Assembly: GCF_937973075.1 (NCBI RefSeq)
Contig: NZ_CALBWL010000034.1
Span: forward strand, 32,511 to 96,510
Reading direction: 5' to 3'
Source of the DNA: an uncultured Campylobacter sp.
GTDB lineage: Bacteria > Campylobacterota > Campylobacteria > Campylobacterales > Campylobacteraceae
DNA: 64,000 bases
Numbering within the stretch: position 1 is the stretch's first letter; each line of letters begins with the position of its first letter. Shown here one piece after another: positions 17,136 through 26,752 of this stretch. Position numbers and translations under genes: made by a program. Under the pieces are notes generated by a model. That model searched no databases and was not told the DNA's origin. It saw nothing but the letters and a program-made list of their open reading frames with translations.

Positions 17136-18050
17136 CTGCGGATAAAATTTTAAATTTAGAGACGACTTTAAAATTTACGCAGCGCGCAGATCGGCACACT
17201 ATGGCGCATTCCCGCAGGTAAATTTAATCGCGGCTTCTTGTCGTTTTGAAATTTTGTGGCGCACTGCAGCGGCGAAGATACGCTTCAATAAACGCCGTCT
17301 AAATTTCATTTCCCGCGCCGTGTCGCGCAAATCCCTCGTTCGTGCCCTTAAAAGCGAGCGTTTATGACGGCGGCGCGAATGTAGGTGCGGGTAGGCTTGG
17401 AATTCTACGTAAAATTTTGAAAGTATCTGCGCACAACGGCGCGTAAAAAGCGCGCTAATTCGGCGTCTGGGCGCATATCCGCTCATAGTCGCTATGGATT
17501 GAGCGAGCGAAGCGACAGAATTTAAACGCAGGGCGCGCGGGAAAAAGTCGAAGATGGGTGCGGAGAGATGCAAAAAAAGCGTTATGGCGCGCGGCGGTAT
17601 AGAGTGGGGTAGTGCGGGCTGCCGCAAATCGGGCTCGCAAGTTGCGGATCGAAAACGGGTTGAAATCAAAAGCTCGGTGCGCAAATTTGCGAATAAGGAA
17701 GTCGGCGAGAGCAAAAAGTTCGGTGCGTAGATTTACGGATTGGGCGTCCGGCGCAGCAGGGGAGGGTGGAGTGTAAATTTGGCTAGAAAATCGATCTGTA
17801 AATTTCGCATGCAAACCATCTTAAATTTAACGAGCAAATTTTAAAACCTGCCTCGCGGAATTTCACGCCAAAATTTACGCTCTACTTCGCGACATTTAAC
17901 GCGCAGATCGCGCAAATTTCACATTTTGCTTTACGGTATTCGGTGCGCAAATTTCGCTCTGTATTACGCGCGCAAATTTTACGCGCCGATCGACGAAATT
18001 TCACGCTCAAATTTCACGACAAAATTTCACGACGTTTCGGGCCTTGTAAC
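17136..18050. other. Long non-coding gap downstream of uvrB
   Basis: About 915 bases between convergent genes. Minus-strand frames of up to 171 codons exist at 17199-17814, but their translations are Arg/Ala/Phe-rich without family features or ribosome sites, so I do not call them. The right third (17820-18050) is dense in AAATTT/AAATTC blocks spaced roughly every 15-25 bases. No RNA gene recognised. Confidence 0.45.
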
Positions 18051-20027
18051 TTACAGCTTCCTAAGTTTTGCGATCTCATCGCGTAGCGCCGCGGCCTTTT
18101 CAAACTCCAAAGCGGCTGCGGCGTCGAGCATCTGCTTGCGGAGCTCCTTTACGATCTTGGCGCGCTCGGCGGCAGGCATCTTCTCTAAATTGGCACCCTT
18201 TCTTAAAATTTCGGTTCCGTCCTCGATCTTTAGGCTCTCCTCGATATTGCGGCTCGCAGAATGCGGGGTTATGCCGTGGGCGCGGTTGTATTCATCTTGA
18301 AATTTACGGCGCTTTTGGGTGATGTCGATCGCCTCTTGCATCGAAGCGGTGATCTTTTTGCAAAACATCACGACCTGCCCGTTCACGTTTCGCGCGGCTC
18401 GCCCCATCGTCTGAATGAGGCTGGTGCGAGAGCGCAAAAAGCCCTCCTTATCGGCATCCATGATCGCGATAAGGCTTACTTCGGGCAGATCGAGCCCCTC
18501 GCGGAGCAGATTTATACCGATTAGCATATCGTATTCGCCACTGCGAAGGCCGCGGATGAGCTCGTTGCGCTCGATCGCATCGATGTCCGAGTGCATATAT
18601 TTGACCTTAAGCCCTAACTCCAGATAGTATTTGCTCAGCTCCTCCGCCATCTTTTTGGTTAGCACGGTTACTAAGATCCGCTCGCCGCGCGCGATGACCT
18701 CCTTTGCCATATCGTGTAAAATTTCGACCTGGTTGTCGCTGTCTTTTAAGATAATCTGCGGATCAAGCAGTCCCGTCGGGCGCAGTATCTGCTCATATAC
18801 GGCGCCGCGGCTAAGATCCAGTTCGTAATCATTTGGCGTTGCGGAGACGAATAGAAATTTAGCCTTTTTATTGATAAACTCATCAAACATCAGCGGGCGG
18901 TTATCAAGTGCTGATGGCAGGCGGAAGCCGTACTGCACGAGCGTTTCTTTACGGCTGTGATCTCCTGCAAACATCCCGCGAAACTGCGGCAGGCTCACGT
19001 GGCTTTCATCGACGATGACGAGGTAGTCCTTGCCCTTGCTCTCGTAGTAATCAAAGAGCGAATATGGCGTCTCGCCCGGTTTTTGACCGGTCAGATAGCG
19101 CGCGTAGTTTTCGATCCCCTTGCACATCCCCGTAGCACCCAGCATCTCAAGGTCAAATTCCACTCGCCCTTTCAGCCGCTGCGCCTCGACGAGCTTGCCC
19201 GCGTCCTCGAAAAATTTCAGCCTCTGCTCAAGCTCCTCCTCGATCCCTTTGATCGTCGATTTTAGGCGCTGCTCGCCCACGATGAACTGGCTCGTCGGGT
19301 AGAGAATAAATTTTTTGACGCTCTGCGTCTTTTTGTTTTCCAGCACGTCTAGATGATACATCGCCTCTATCTCGTCGCCGAAAAACTCGACCCTAAACGC
19401 CTCATCGTTAAAATATGCAGGGTAAATATCGATCACGTCGCCGTTTACGCGAAAATTCCCGCGATCAAAAAAATCGTCGTTGCGTTTGTAGCCCATATCG
19501 ACAAGCTTGCGAAGTAAAAATTTAGTGCTAAATTTTGATCCGATCTCAAAAAACAGCACCATGCCTTTGTATTCGGCGGGATCGCCCAGACCGTAGTTTG
19601 CCGAAACCGACGCCACGGTGATGACGTCATCGAAGCTTAACAGGCTCGCCGTGGCGCTTAGCCGCAAGCGCTCGAGCTCAGCATTTACGTCGCTGTCCTT
19701 TTCAATGAAAAGATCCTGCCTAGGGATATAGGCCTCGGGCTGATAATAATCGTAGTAGCTGATGAAGTACTCGACGTGGTTTTGCGGGAAAAAGCCCTTG
19801 AACTCGCTATAAAGCTGCGCTGCGAGGGATTTATTATGCGTCATTACGAGTGCGGGAATTCCAAGGCGCTTGATGATATTTGCCATGCTGAAAGTCTTAC
19901 CCGAGCCGGTAACGCCGAGAAGGGTTTGGTATTTATTGCCGCTTTGAAAGCCTGTGACGATGCCTTCGATCGCTTTTTCTTGATCCTCGCTCGGGGAGAA
20001 TTTGCTCTCGATTTTAAAATTTTGCAA
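18051..20027 (-). CDS. uvrB: UvrABC excinuclease subunit B
   Basis: DNA helicase-like subunit that verifies damage and loads UvrC in nucleotide excision repair. About 658 residues from the chosen start. Helicase motif I LLGVTGSGKTFSMANII; the beta-hairpin region YYQPEAYIP; DEAD-type VDESHVSLPQ; motif VI QTMGRAARN; C-terminal UVR motif near LEFEKAAALRDEIAKL. I choose a TTG start (codon 15 of the longer frame) because AAGGA lies just upstream. The ATG at 20069 has no ribosome site and lies only five bases past a TATAAT box, so it would be at or before the transcript start. The resulting N-terminus LQNFKIESKFSPSEDQ matches other campylobacters in length. Confidence 0.93.
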   Translation of the reverse strand: MQNFKIESKFSPSEDQEKAIEGIVTGFQSGNKYQTLLGVTGSGKTFSMANIIKRLGIPALVMTHNKSLAAQLYSEFKGFFPQNHVEYFISYYDYYQPEAYIPRQDLFIEKDSDVNAELERLRLSATASLLSFDDVITVASVSANYGLGDPAEYKGMVLFFEIGSKFSTKFLLRKLVDMGYKRNDDFFDRGNFRVNGDVIDIYPAYFNDEAFRVEFFGDEIEAMYHLDVLENKKTQSVKKFILYPTSQFIVGEQRLKSTIKGIEEELEQRLKFFEDAGKLVEAQRLKGRVEFDLEMLGATGMCKGIENYARYLTGQKPGETPYSLFDYYESKGKDYLVIVDESHVSLPQFRGMFAGDHSRKETLVQYGFRLPSALDNRPLMFDEFINKKAKFLFVSATPNDYELDLSRGAVYEQILRPTGLLDPQIILKDSDNQVEILHDMAKEVIARGERILVTVLTKKMAEELSKYYLELGLKVKYMHSDIDAIERNELIRGLRSGEYDMLIGINLLREGLDLPEVSLIAIMDADKEGFLRSRTSLIQTMGRAARNVNGQVVMFCKKITASMQEAIDITQKRRKFQDEYNRAHGITPHSASRNIEESLKIEDGTEILRKGANLEKMPAAERAKIVKELRKQMLDAAAALEFEKAAALRDEIAKLRKL

Positions 20028-20073
20028 AATTTTTCCTTTTTTAAAGCCAAAATTGGGTAATATTTTCATTTAA

Positions 20074-20079
20074 ATTATA
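20074..20079 (-). promoter_or_regulatory. -10 box of uvrB promoter
   Basis: TATAAT on the minus strand about 47 bases before the TTG start of uvrB. It sits in the short divergent region shared with the small coiled-coil gene at 20097. It decides the uvrB start, as explained there. Confidence 0.55.
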
Positions 20080-20096
20080 TCAGAAAAGGCGAAATA

Positions 20097-20357
20097 ATGG
20101 AATCAATCTTTGACGAAGAGAAAAAGGTCGAGGGCTTAAGCAATAAAGTAGCAGAGCTGATTAGACGATACACCGAGGCTAGAGACGAAAACGAAAAGCT
20201 ACGTACCGAGCTAGCGACGGTCAAGGCGCAAAACGAGGCTTTGGGAATGCAGCTTGGCACGCTTGAAAACGATCTGGCATATCGCAAGATGAGCGATGAG
20301 GATTTAAGCAAGCAGATCGACGATATTTTGGCAGGCGACAATTTAGGCGAGAAATGA
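20097..20357 (+). CDS. Small coiled-coil protein
   Basis: 86 residues, almost wholly heptad-like: VAELIRRYTEARDENEKLRT and onwards to LGTLENDLAYRK. Resembles ZapB or other septum-associated coiled-coil proteins in size and pattern, but sequence alone does not prove this. AAGG ribosome site; overlaps the next gene by four bases (ATGA), so the three genes 20097-21054 form one operon divergent from uvrB. Confidence 0.65.
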   Translation: MESIFDEEKKVEGLSNKVAELIRRYTEARDENEKLRTELATVKAQNEALGMQLGTLENDLAYRKMSDEDLSKQIDDILAGDNLGEK

Positions 20358-20590
20358 AAGAAATTTCAGTTCAGCTGACGAGTAAGTCTTTGACGAAAAA
20401 ATACGCGATAAGCCTGGATGATGACTTTGCGAAGGTCTTCGGTAGGGACTGGCGGATTTTAACTCGCGGCAGCGATCATCTGGATGCGGGCGAACTACTT
20501 GAAGCCTATATCCGAAAAAGCTATGAAAATTTTATGCTTAATAAAAAAATAGATGCCTTGGTAAAGGACATCGACGAAGGAGTAAAATGA
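20354..20590 (+). CDS. Hypothetical small protein
   Basis: 78 residues, soluble, mixed charge (MKEISVQLTSKSLTKKYAIS). Contains an Asp-rich turn SLDDDFAKVFG and a C-terminal helix. I recognise no family. Overlaps both neighbours by four bases, so it is translated in a coupled series with a coiled-coil protein and a membrane-anchored protein, and may act with them at the membrane. Confidence 0.6.
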   Translation: MKEISVQLTSKSLTKKYAISLDDDFAKVFGRDWRILTRGSDHLDAGELLEAYIRKSYENFMLNKKIDALVKDIDEGVK

Positions 20591-21054
20591 TGAAAATGAA
20601 AAAAGGTGCAGCAGTGGGCGGCGGCGTAAGCGGGATAATATTTTTAGCTATCATAATCTTCGTGATAGTAAAAATAATATATCCTAAATTAAGCGGCGCT
20701 AAGGATGAGGTTTTAGTAAAAGCTTATGCAGTCGAGCTTGAAGGTGTATTTAAAGATATACAACGCGACTACTTAAATCAAGGGGGCTTTCGTGAGCTAA
20801 AGAGCATGACGGGCTCCAGACAGTTTAGTGATAGCGATCTGGCACGTAGCTTAGCAGTCAATCAAAGCTTTACCTATGGCGTAGGACCGAAACTCAAAAA
20901 CGATATGATCTTTTGCGCGACGATCACCTTGCGTCAAGATAGTGATGGGTATTTCTTCACGACTGAGAACATTAACCGCAACAGGGAGCGCTGCGAAGCA
21001 TTTCATAAAGATACGACTTATATGAAGCTAAACGGCTTTAGGATAGGCAAATAA
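20587..21054 (+). CDS. Membrane-anchored hypothetical protein
   Basis: About 155 residues: a basic N-terminus (MMKMKK) then one membrane segment (SGIIFLAIIIFVIVKIIYP), followed by a periplasmic or cytoplasmic domain with two cysteines. The topology is like a minor pilin or a secretion accessory, but the pilin cleavage motif is absent. Third gene of the uvrB-divergent operon. Two start ATGs are adjacent; the first overlaps the previous stop. Confidence 0.6.
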   Translation: MMKMKKGAAVGGGVSGIIFLAIIIFVIVKIIYPKLSGAKDEVLVKAYAVELEGVFKDIQRDYLNQGGFRELKSMTGSRQFSDSDLARSLAVNQSFTYGVGPKLKNDMIFCATITLRQDSDGYFFTTENINRNRERCEAFHKDTTYMKLNGFRIGK

Positions 21055-21534
21055 TTTTTAAAATTTAATCGCGCGACTGCTATGGATTCGTAAAGCGTAT
21101 GTGTAGCATAAGCGCGATAGTACTAGTGAAGTGTGATAACCGTGCGTGTTGGCTCGCACCTCGTGCCAAAAACATGCTAAGATCTCAAGAATTCCATCTT
21201 TATAGGTTTTTTTCTAAAATTTATGCTTTTAAATCGATATTTTTGCATTTGTATTGACAGCCTATCGGCTAAATTTTAATCATATTTTAGTTTGCAATTC
21301 ATATCGGTCATGATTTATGCCATTGCGGTTAAATTTATGAGATGGGTGCTTTGAAGCTATACCCCTCGCACGACGGCGATGTGAGCTGAGATTTACGAAA
21401 AGCGCCTTATAAAACAAGCGTATTAAAGCAAAATATCAAGGTCATCTTAAATTCATGAAATTTGCACCCTGAAGACGCGCAGAATTTTATCGGCGCGGGT
21501 TTGGACATGAGTTTTAAAAATCTCTCATAGAATT
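21055..21534. other. Non-coding gap between convergent genes
   Basis: About 480 bases. No protein-like frame, tRNA or strong hairpin seen. AT-rich in the centre (21190-21310), with a few AAATTT blocks. Confidence 0.4.
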
Positions 21535-22242
21535 TTATTGCCGATTCACAACCGCCGATTTGATCCAACTACGCAAATAATCTAACTGCTGCGGCGTATG
21601 GAACCAATGCTCGCCGTTTTTCATAACGCTTAAGTCGCAGTCGAACTTCTGCGCAAGATTTTTAGCGATGTAAAGAGGCATCATATCGTCGTTTTCTGCA
21701 TATAGAATTCTACTGGGCGTTTCCCACTTAGTGATCGGATTATTCAAAACAAAACTCCAATATTCCCAAAAAAGCGGTTGCCAGACAGGGGTCAAAATCA
21801 TCCGCTCTTGCTTCAATCGCTCCTCGCTAACGCCAGCCCTACGCATAATATTTGAAATAACGTATTTCATATCAAGTATCGGCGAGACGAAGAGGCAGTC
21901 GCTAAGCTTTTCGTCGCGAAAGCTTTGCAGGCCGAACCATGCCCCTAGGCTAACGGCAAACAGCGCGATCTCGTCCCAGCGCTTCTTTGCATACGATAAG
22001 ATTTCGCGAAATTCCAAAATAGCGTGTCGCGGATCGCAAGAAGCGGGCTCGCGCCGCCTCTGTCCGTGCCCGGACAGATCAAAGCTAATAACCTGCCAGC
22101 CTTGCTCGCAAACGACGGAAGCCAAAAGCTCCGCATCCTCCTTGCTTCCGCCCTGCCCGTGAGCGTAGATATAGGCCTTTTCCGAGCGGTTCCCCCAAAC
22201 GGCGGCGGGAATGCCGCGTATCTCAATCGCGCTCTTTTGCAT
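21535..22242 (-). CDS. Alpha/beta hydrolase
   Basis: About 235 residues, serine hydrolase fold. The oxyanion-loop segment is AYIYAHGQGGSKED. The nucleophile elbow reads AVSLGAW, with Ala replacing the usual first Gly of GxSxG. The acid is probably Asp in YAENDDMMPL and the base His in GEHWFHTP near the C-terminus. The first His-Gly (SGHGQRR) is typical of BD-FAE/YpfH-like small esterases. Substrate unknown. AAAGGA precedes the ATG. Stands alone between two non-coding gaps. Confidence 0.8.
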   Translation of the reverse strand: MQKSAIEIRGIPAAVWGNRSEKAYIYAHGQGGSKEDAELLASVVCEQGWQVISFDLSGHGQRRREPASCDPRHAILEFREILSYAKKRWDEIALFAVSLGAWFGLQSFRDEKLSDCLFVSPILDMKYVISNIMRRAGVSEERLKQERMILTPVWQPLFWEYWSFVLNNPITKWETPSRILYAENDDMMPLYIAKNLAQKFDCDLSVMKNGEHWFHTPQQLDYLRSWIKSAVVNRQ

Positions 22243-22797
22243 TTTTCGTTCCTTTAATTTTTTGCGTCGATACCCGCATTTGTAGCAATGTTACAAGCAA
22301 AACCATAAATATTGCTGGAATTTAATAGCACGCCCCGCTAGACTACCTGCGATTAGCGATAAATTTTAAAATTTATCGCGCGAGCTGCACCTGCCGCTTT
22401 GTTTTAAAAATCGTAGAAATTTTGCGCTGTCAGGCTGCAAAAATTCTTGCTACGAAATTCTGTATCGCAATTGCACGCGCCCTAAAATTTGCGTCTTAAA
22501 ATTTTTATGTTGTAGAATTCTGCAGGCTGCGAAATTTAAAATTTAAGCTCATGCAAATTTTATCGCGACTCGTGCAAAATTTTAAAATTTTACGTCCGAT
22601 TTATTTCAGACTACGCGAGCTGCGAATAAACACCGCTTAAATTTTAAATTTCAAGCGGGCTCACGCCTTAGAAGTTAAAATTCGCGCTAATTCATAAGCC
22701 ACGCTCAAGATACGGTTTTTAAAATTTCGGTGCTTGTTAGTGCTCGTGTAATGCCCTCAATCGCGCTGTGTTTGCTGCGATCGCGCCTCAAAAAAGC
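22243..22797. repeat. RAATTY-rich non-coding gap
   Basis: About 555 bases with many AAATTT, GAATTC and AAATTC blocks, often as TTTTAAAATTT runs. No protein-like frame or RNA gene found. Confidence 0.55.
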
Positions 22798-23334
22798 CTA
22801 AAAAATCAATCCCGCAGCGCCGAGCTTGATCCCTAAAGATATAACTATCAAAACCCCGAGTCCCGCGAAAAAGCCCGCCAGCACGTCATCCAGCATCACG
22901 CCGAGCCCGCCCTTCACGTCGCGATCAACGCGCCCGATGATCGAGGGTTTGCGGATGTCAAACACCCTAAAAAACAGCAGCGCTAAAATCATCGCAAGGC
23001 CCGAGATTCTGCTGCTCTCAAAGCCCGCGATCAGCTCCGGCAGCGGCAGCGAAAAGATCTCGCCCACGGGCGCTACGATGCACATCGCGATCCACACCCC
23101 TACGACCTCGTCGATGACGATCTCGCTGTTATCGTGCGAGCAGGTCCGCTTCTCGTAATCGCCTACGATCTTAAGCGAGACGAAAAAGACGAGGCCGGCG
23201 CACAAAAACAGCGTCACCTCTCCCGCCAGCATCAAGATTGCAAGCCCCGCTATCCAGCCTGCGATGCTGCCCCAAGTGCCCGGCGCGGGCTTTAGTAACC
23301 CCGCGCCGAAAAATGTAACGAAAATTTTATCCAT
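22798..23334 (-). CDS. pgpA: Phosphatidylglycerophosphatase A
   Basis: Inner-membrane phosphatase that makes phosphatidylglycerol from its phosphate. About 178 residues. Family signatures are FFGAGLLKPAPGTWGSIAG at the N-terminus, EIVIDEVVGVWIA in the middle and DVKGGLGVMLDDVLAGFFAG near the end. The charged DEVVG and LDDVLAG motifs form the active site. AAAAGGA ribosome site before the ATG. The order pgpA, Sat-like gene, response regulator, ispDF is as in C. jejuni, although here a 700-base gap intervenes. Confidence 0.92.
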   Translation of the reverse strand: MDKIFVTFFGAGLLKPAPGTWGSIAGWIAGLAILMLAGEVTLFLCAGLVFFVSLKIVGDYEKRTCSHDNSEIVIDEVVGVWIAMCIVAPVGEIFSLPLPELIAGFESSRISGLAMILALLFFRVFDIRKPSIIGRVDRDVKGGLGVMLDDVLAGFFAGLGVLIVISLGIKLGAAGLIF

Positions 23335-24033
23335 AATTGTCCTTTTAAATTTTGCTTTTTAAAATTTTACCGCTTATTTTAATTAGGGTATCTGCTCGCG
23401 TGCGAAAATTTTAAATTTCATTCGTGCATGTAGAATTAATTTGTCCGCCTACACGAAATTAATTCTACTTGCTCGCTAATGTAGGAATTTTAAATTTCTA
23501 CTCATTTGCGTAAAAATTTTAAAATTTTGCTCGCCTGCGCGGAGTTTTCAAACCCGTCCGCAAACGCACGGCATTTTGCGCGAGCGAGCAATCGTTGCGC
23601 TGCATCCGAGTTTTGCGCTGTAACTCGCAGCAACCGCTTAATTTTAAAATTTTAAACTCGCTTGCCGAAAACTTAAAATTTAGATTTGCCGTGCTGCTTT
23701 ACATATCCGTCGCGCCTTAAAATTTTAAATCCGCTTCGCCGCATGATTTTATTGCGTCGTTATAAATTTGCTACGTAGCCGAAGCTTTAAAATTTAAAGC
23801 TCGTTTTACCGCACCGCTTGTTTTAAAAATTTAGCTTCGTTATACCGCAAAATTTTACATCAAATTCTGCGTCCGCCGCTCTTTATGCTATAAAATTCCG
23901 CGCAGTCCTTTCTTTCTGCATTATGAAATTTTACTTTACGTCTAGCCGCCGTAAATTCTAACGTCGCGAAATTTTACCCTCTGCCTAGCTTCCGCAAATT
24001 CCGCGTCATTTTTTTGCGTTGCGCCCTCGAGAG
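23335..24033. repeat. RAATTY-rich non-coding gap
   Basis: About 700 bases with one of the densest runs of AAATTT/GAATTT/AAATTC in the window, spaced at irregular 15-40 base steps and interleaved with GC-rich tracts such as GCTCGC and CCGCA. No credible open frame, tRNA or terminator. In C. jejuni the flanking genes are close together, so this gap is an expansion. Confidence 0.6.
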
Positions 24034-25911
24034 CTACGTCTTTAGCGCGCTGGTTTGATACAGTTGCATAAGCTGCTCGTAAAACTCGCTTTCGCCGTGG
24101 CTCTGCAAGATCCCGCTGTTTGGAAAAAGCTCGTCGTAGAGCTTTTGCAGATCTGAAAATCGCGCGGGAAAGAGCTCGCTTAAAATCATCGCCGAGATCT
24201 CTTTACGCATAAAAATCGCGGGCGGCAAAATCCCCGCGCGCAGCAGTGCTTTTAGATTTTGCGTGCGGTAATGCACGTGATGATGAGCGCCGTGAGGGCA
24301 GTTTTTGGTGCTTACTAGCACCTTACACTTCTCGCAATAGACGTATTCGGGCATCAGCAAAATCTCGATGTCGCCGCGCTTTTGATACTCGTCCAGCACC
24401 GAATGTACGCCACCTCCTTCGAAAAACAGCTCCATATTCGCGTGATTTTGCCCAAAAATTATTTTGTTTATACCTAAATTTTTTGCGATTGCGCACTGCA
24501 GTGCGGGCTTGTCGTCAAAAATCGCAAGCGAGCCCAGATCGATCATCATGGCGCGTTGCGCGACCAAAAAATTTTGCAGTAAATAGCTTAGCGTTTTTTT
24601 GCGTAGCTCGTAGGGCAGGGCATCCGTGCTATTCGTGCCGGTTAAAAAAATCACCACGAAATCCGCCTTATCGATCATATGCCTAATCAGCCGCTCATGC
24701 ACGCGGTGGATCGGATCGGCGCAGGTAAAAAACGCTGAAATTTTAGGCGCGGCAAGCGAGCTTGCGACTTTTTTTATGCGCGCGATTTGCTCTGCAAGCT
24801 CATTTTTTAGCAGCGTGATGCGCCCCTGCACTGCAGTTTGCTCTGCGTATGCGTTTTGAAACACCGAGTCTGCGACCTCGCTTGCGCTTGGGGCATAAAC
24901 GTCGCTAACGTCTATGCGCGCGACAAGCTCACAATAGGCGGGATTTTTGATGAAATTTTCGGTGGAATTTGAGATAAAATTTCCCGCCGAATTTGCTATG
25001 GATTTTGCATCTGTGCTGCAAACGCGATTGATCGCAGAATTTTCGGCAAAGTTCCGCGCGGAATTTGCCGCAGAATTTTCGCTGGAGCTTTTCGCCAAAT
25101 CCAAAGCGGCATTGTTTGCAGATTTTACATCTGTGCTGCGAGTAAAAGTTTGATTATAGCACGCAGCAAGACTTTCTATATGGTCTAAGCCCTCGCTTGT
25201 GGCGTTTATAGCGCTTTGCGCACTTGCAGTGCGCGCGAAATCCGTACCGCTTTTCGCAAAGCTCTGCTCGTTTTGCGTCGCAGCAGAAACCTCATCCTGC
25301 AAGTTGCGTGATCCTTTAGCTAGCAAATACGCGCCGCTCTCGCCACTAAGCGAATTTTTGGTGCGTTCAGCTATGCCGTCCTTGCTAAGATAAAGCTCTA
25401 AAATATCGCCCTTTTTTGCGTCCGCGCAGGAAAAAACGAAATTTATGCCGCATACGCTTAGCTTGCTTGGGCGCAGTAGCTCGCAGTTCTTGCCGAAAGC
25501 GCCGTTTGCGAGCAGGCTCAAGACGTTTAGGTCGGAGCGCGAGATCACTATCTTGCGGATTTGCGTTGCGCTATTATTTGCGCCTTTGCTCTCGCTTCCG
25601 GCTTGCTCTGCTTTTAAATTCCATGCCGCACCCTTAGCTCGCGCTTCATCTTTTCTGGCATTACTCGCCCTTGACGCTTCTAAATTCCGCACCGTTTTTA
25701 AATCACGCTTTGCTTTTAAATTTTGCTTTGCCTTTAAATTCAGCACCGCATCGCTCGAAGCTCTTGTAGCATTTAGAGGTTTTGTGCCGCTTAAAATTCC
25801 TTCACTTTCAAGCGGTTTTATTTCTTGCAAATTGTCCGCATCGCGCGAAATTTCTATCTCGTCTGCGATCCGTACCGGATGCGCGCGGCTATTTTTTTCT
25901 TGCGATGCCAT
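24034..25911 (-). CDS. ATP-sulfurylase-like protein with a large low-complexity insertion
   Basis: Homologue of the C. jejuni gene annotated as putative sulfate adenylyltransferase in the same gene order. About 625 residues, much longer than expected. The nucleotidyltransferase core lies in the last ~230 residues: FFTCADPIHRVHERLIR (HxxH-type), VIFLTGTNSTDALPYELR, KNLGINKIIFGQNHANME. A Cys/His cluster CEKCKVLVSTKNCPHG follows and may bind zinc. Residues about 35-110 and 195-345 are Ala/Ser/Asn/Lys-rich repeats (e.g. ENSAANSARNFAENSAINR) with no fold. Start is the ATG of MASQEKN with AAGGA upstream, overlapping the regulator gene's end by 23 bases. Whether it adenylates sulfate is uncertain; no cysH or other sulfate genes are near. 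Confidence 0.78.
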   Translation of the reverse strand: MASQEKNSRAHPVRIADEIEISRDADNLQEIKPLESEGILSGTKPLNATRASSDAVLNLKAKQNLKAKRDLKTVRNLEASRASNARKDEARAKGAAWNLKAEQAGSESKGANNSATQIRKIVISRSDLNVLSLLANGAFGKNCELLRPSKLSVCGINFVFSCADAKKGDILELYLSKDGIAERTKNSLSGESGAYLLAKGSRNLQDEVSAATQNEQSFAKSGTDFARTASAQSAINATSEGLDHIESLAACYNQTFTRSTDVKSANNAALDLAKSSSENSAANSARNFAENSAINRVCSTDAKSIANSAGNFISNSTENFIKNPAYCELVARIDVSDVYAPSASEVADSVFQNAYAEQTAVQGRITLLKNELAEQIARIKKVASSLAAPKISAFFTCADPIHRVHERLIRHMIDKADFVVIFLTGTNSTDALPYELRKKTLSYLLQNFLVAQRAMMIDLGSLAIFDDKPALQCAIAKNLGINKIIFGQNHANMELFFEGGGVHSVLDEYQKRGDIEILLMPEYVYCEKCKVLVSTKNCPHGAHHHVHYRTQNLKALLRAGILPPAIFMRKEISAMILSELFPARFSDLQKLYDELFPNSGILQSHGESEFYEQLMQLYQTSALKT

Positions 25912-26752
25912 ATTTTTTCCTTTTCTCCCAAAGCGATTTTCGCGAAATCCCAAGTGCCGCCGCCAGATCGGAGTCGAAATACTCGTCTTGGTGCGCTACG
26001 ATCGTGAGCTTTACGTATTCTTCAATGCTTAAAATTTCACTGCGTTCTTTGCTGCTGCCAAGCGTAATTTCGTCGCTAAAGCCCTTTTGCGCGCCAATGG
26101 ATCCGGCGATTACACGCATGGATTTGGTTTTGCTTATAAATTTTTCCTTCTGCGCGCCACTTAGGCTGTCGAAATCTGGTGCGTAAAAAATCTCCGCGCC
26201 GCGTTCTAGCGGCTCAGGGCTTTGCGCGGATAGAATTTTAAGGCGCGATTTTAGCGCAAGCGCGATCTTAAATACCGCCGCAGCCCGCGCTGCCGCATCG
26301 CCGCGCAAAAGAAGCGGGAATTTTATCTGCACTAAACGCGCGGGCGGTATTTCGCACGAAAGGGAGGCCTCTTTAAGCAGCGCCTCGTAGGCTTCGTTTT
26401 GCGATTTTAGCGAGCGAAACTGCGCGTAGTGCTCGATCTTTTTTATGAGCTCCTCTATCATAAATGGCTTTTGGATATAATCCGTTGCGCCCGCTTTTAC
26501 GGGGTTTAGCACCGTTTCGCTATCGACGTAGGCGACCATCAAAATTATGATCGAGCGCCTAAATTTCTCGATCAGCGGATAAAAGCTCGCGCCGCTCCAG
26601 CTCGTAGAGAGTAGCACCGCCTCAAACTCCTCCGCAAGGCCCGCCGCGGCTGCTAAACTCGCCGCGTTAGTGCATTCATGCCCCAGCGCGCCAAGCTTGT
26701 TTGCGATACTTTGGGCGAGATAGCTTTCGCTCTCGATTATTAAAATTTTCAT
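25889..26752 (-). CDS. Atypical response regulator with a Fis-type helix-turn-helix
   Basis: About 287 residues. N-terminal receiver domain: KILIIESESYLA, then VLLSTSWSG where the phosphorylated Asp should be (Ser49 here), then VAYVD without the usual Thr/Ser, and YIQKPF with the conserved Lys. The receiver is therefore unlikely to be phosphorylated normally. The C-terminus LAAALGISRKSLWEKRKKYG is a Fis-like HTH with the NtrC-family pattern, but there is no sigma-54 AAA domain. Corresponds in order to the C. jejuni orphan regulator next to ispDF. Start overlaps the ispDF stop (ATGA). Confidence 0.82.
   Translation of the reverse strand: MKILIIESESYLAQSIANKLGALGHECTNAASLAAAAGLAEEFEAVLLSTSWSGASFYPLIEKFRRSIIILMVAYVDSETVLNPVKAGATDYIQKPFMIEELIKKIEHYAQFRSLKSQNEAYEALLKEASLSCEIPPARLVQIKFPLLLRGDAAARAAAVFKIALALKSRLKILSAQSPEPLERGAEIFYAPDFDSLSGAQKEKFISKTKSMRVIAGSIGAQKGFSDEITLGSSKERSEILSIEEYVKLTIVAHQDEYFDSDLAAALGISRKSLWEKRKKYGIARKK

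Noticed and set aside
17199..17814. Minus-strand frames of 119-171 codons
   Set aside because: No protein-like features, overlapping alternatives in different frames, no ribosome site; left as non-coding.
25445..26032. Plus-strand open frames over the Sat-like insertion
   Set aside because: Arg/Phe/Cys-rich shadow of the repetitive minus-strand coding sequence; no ribosome site.
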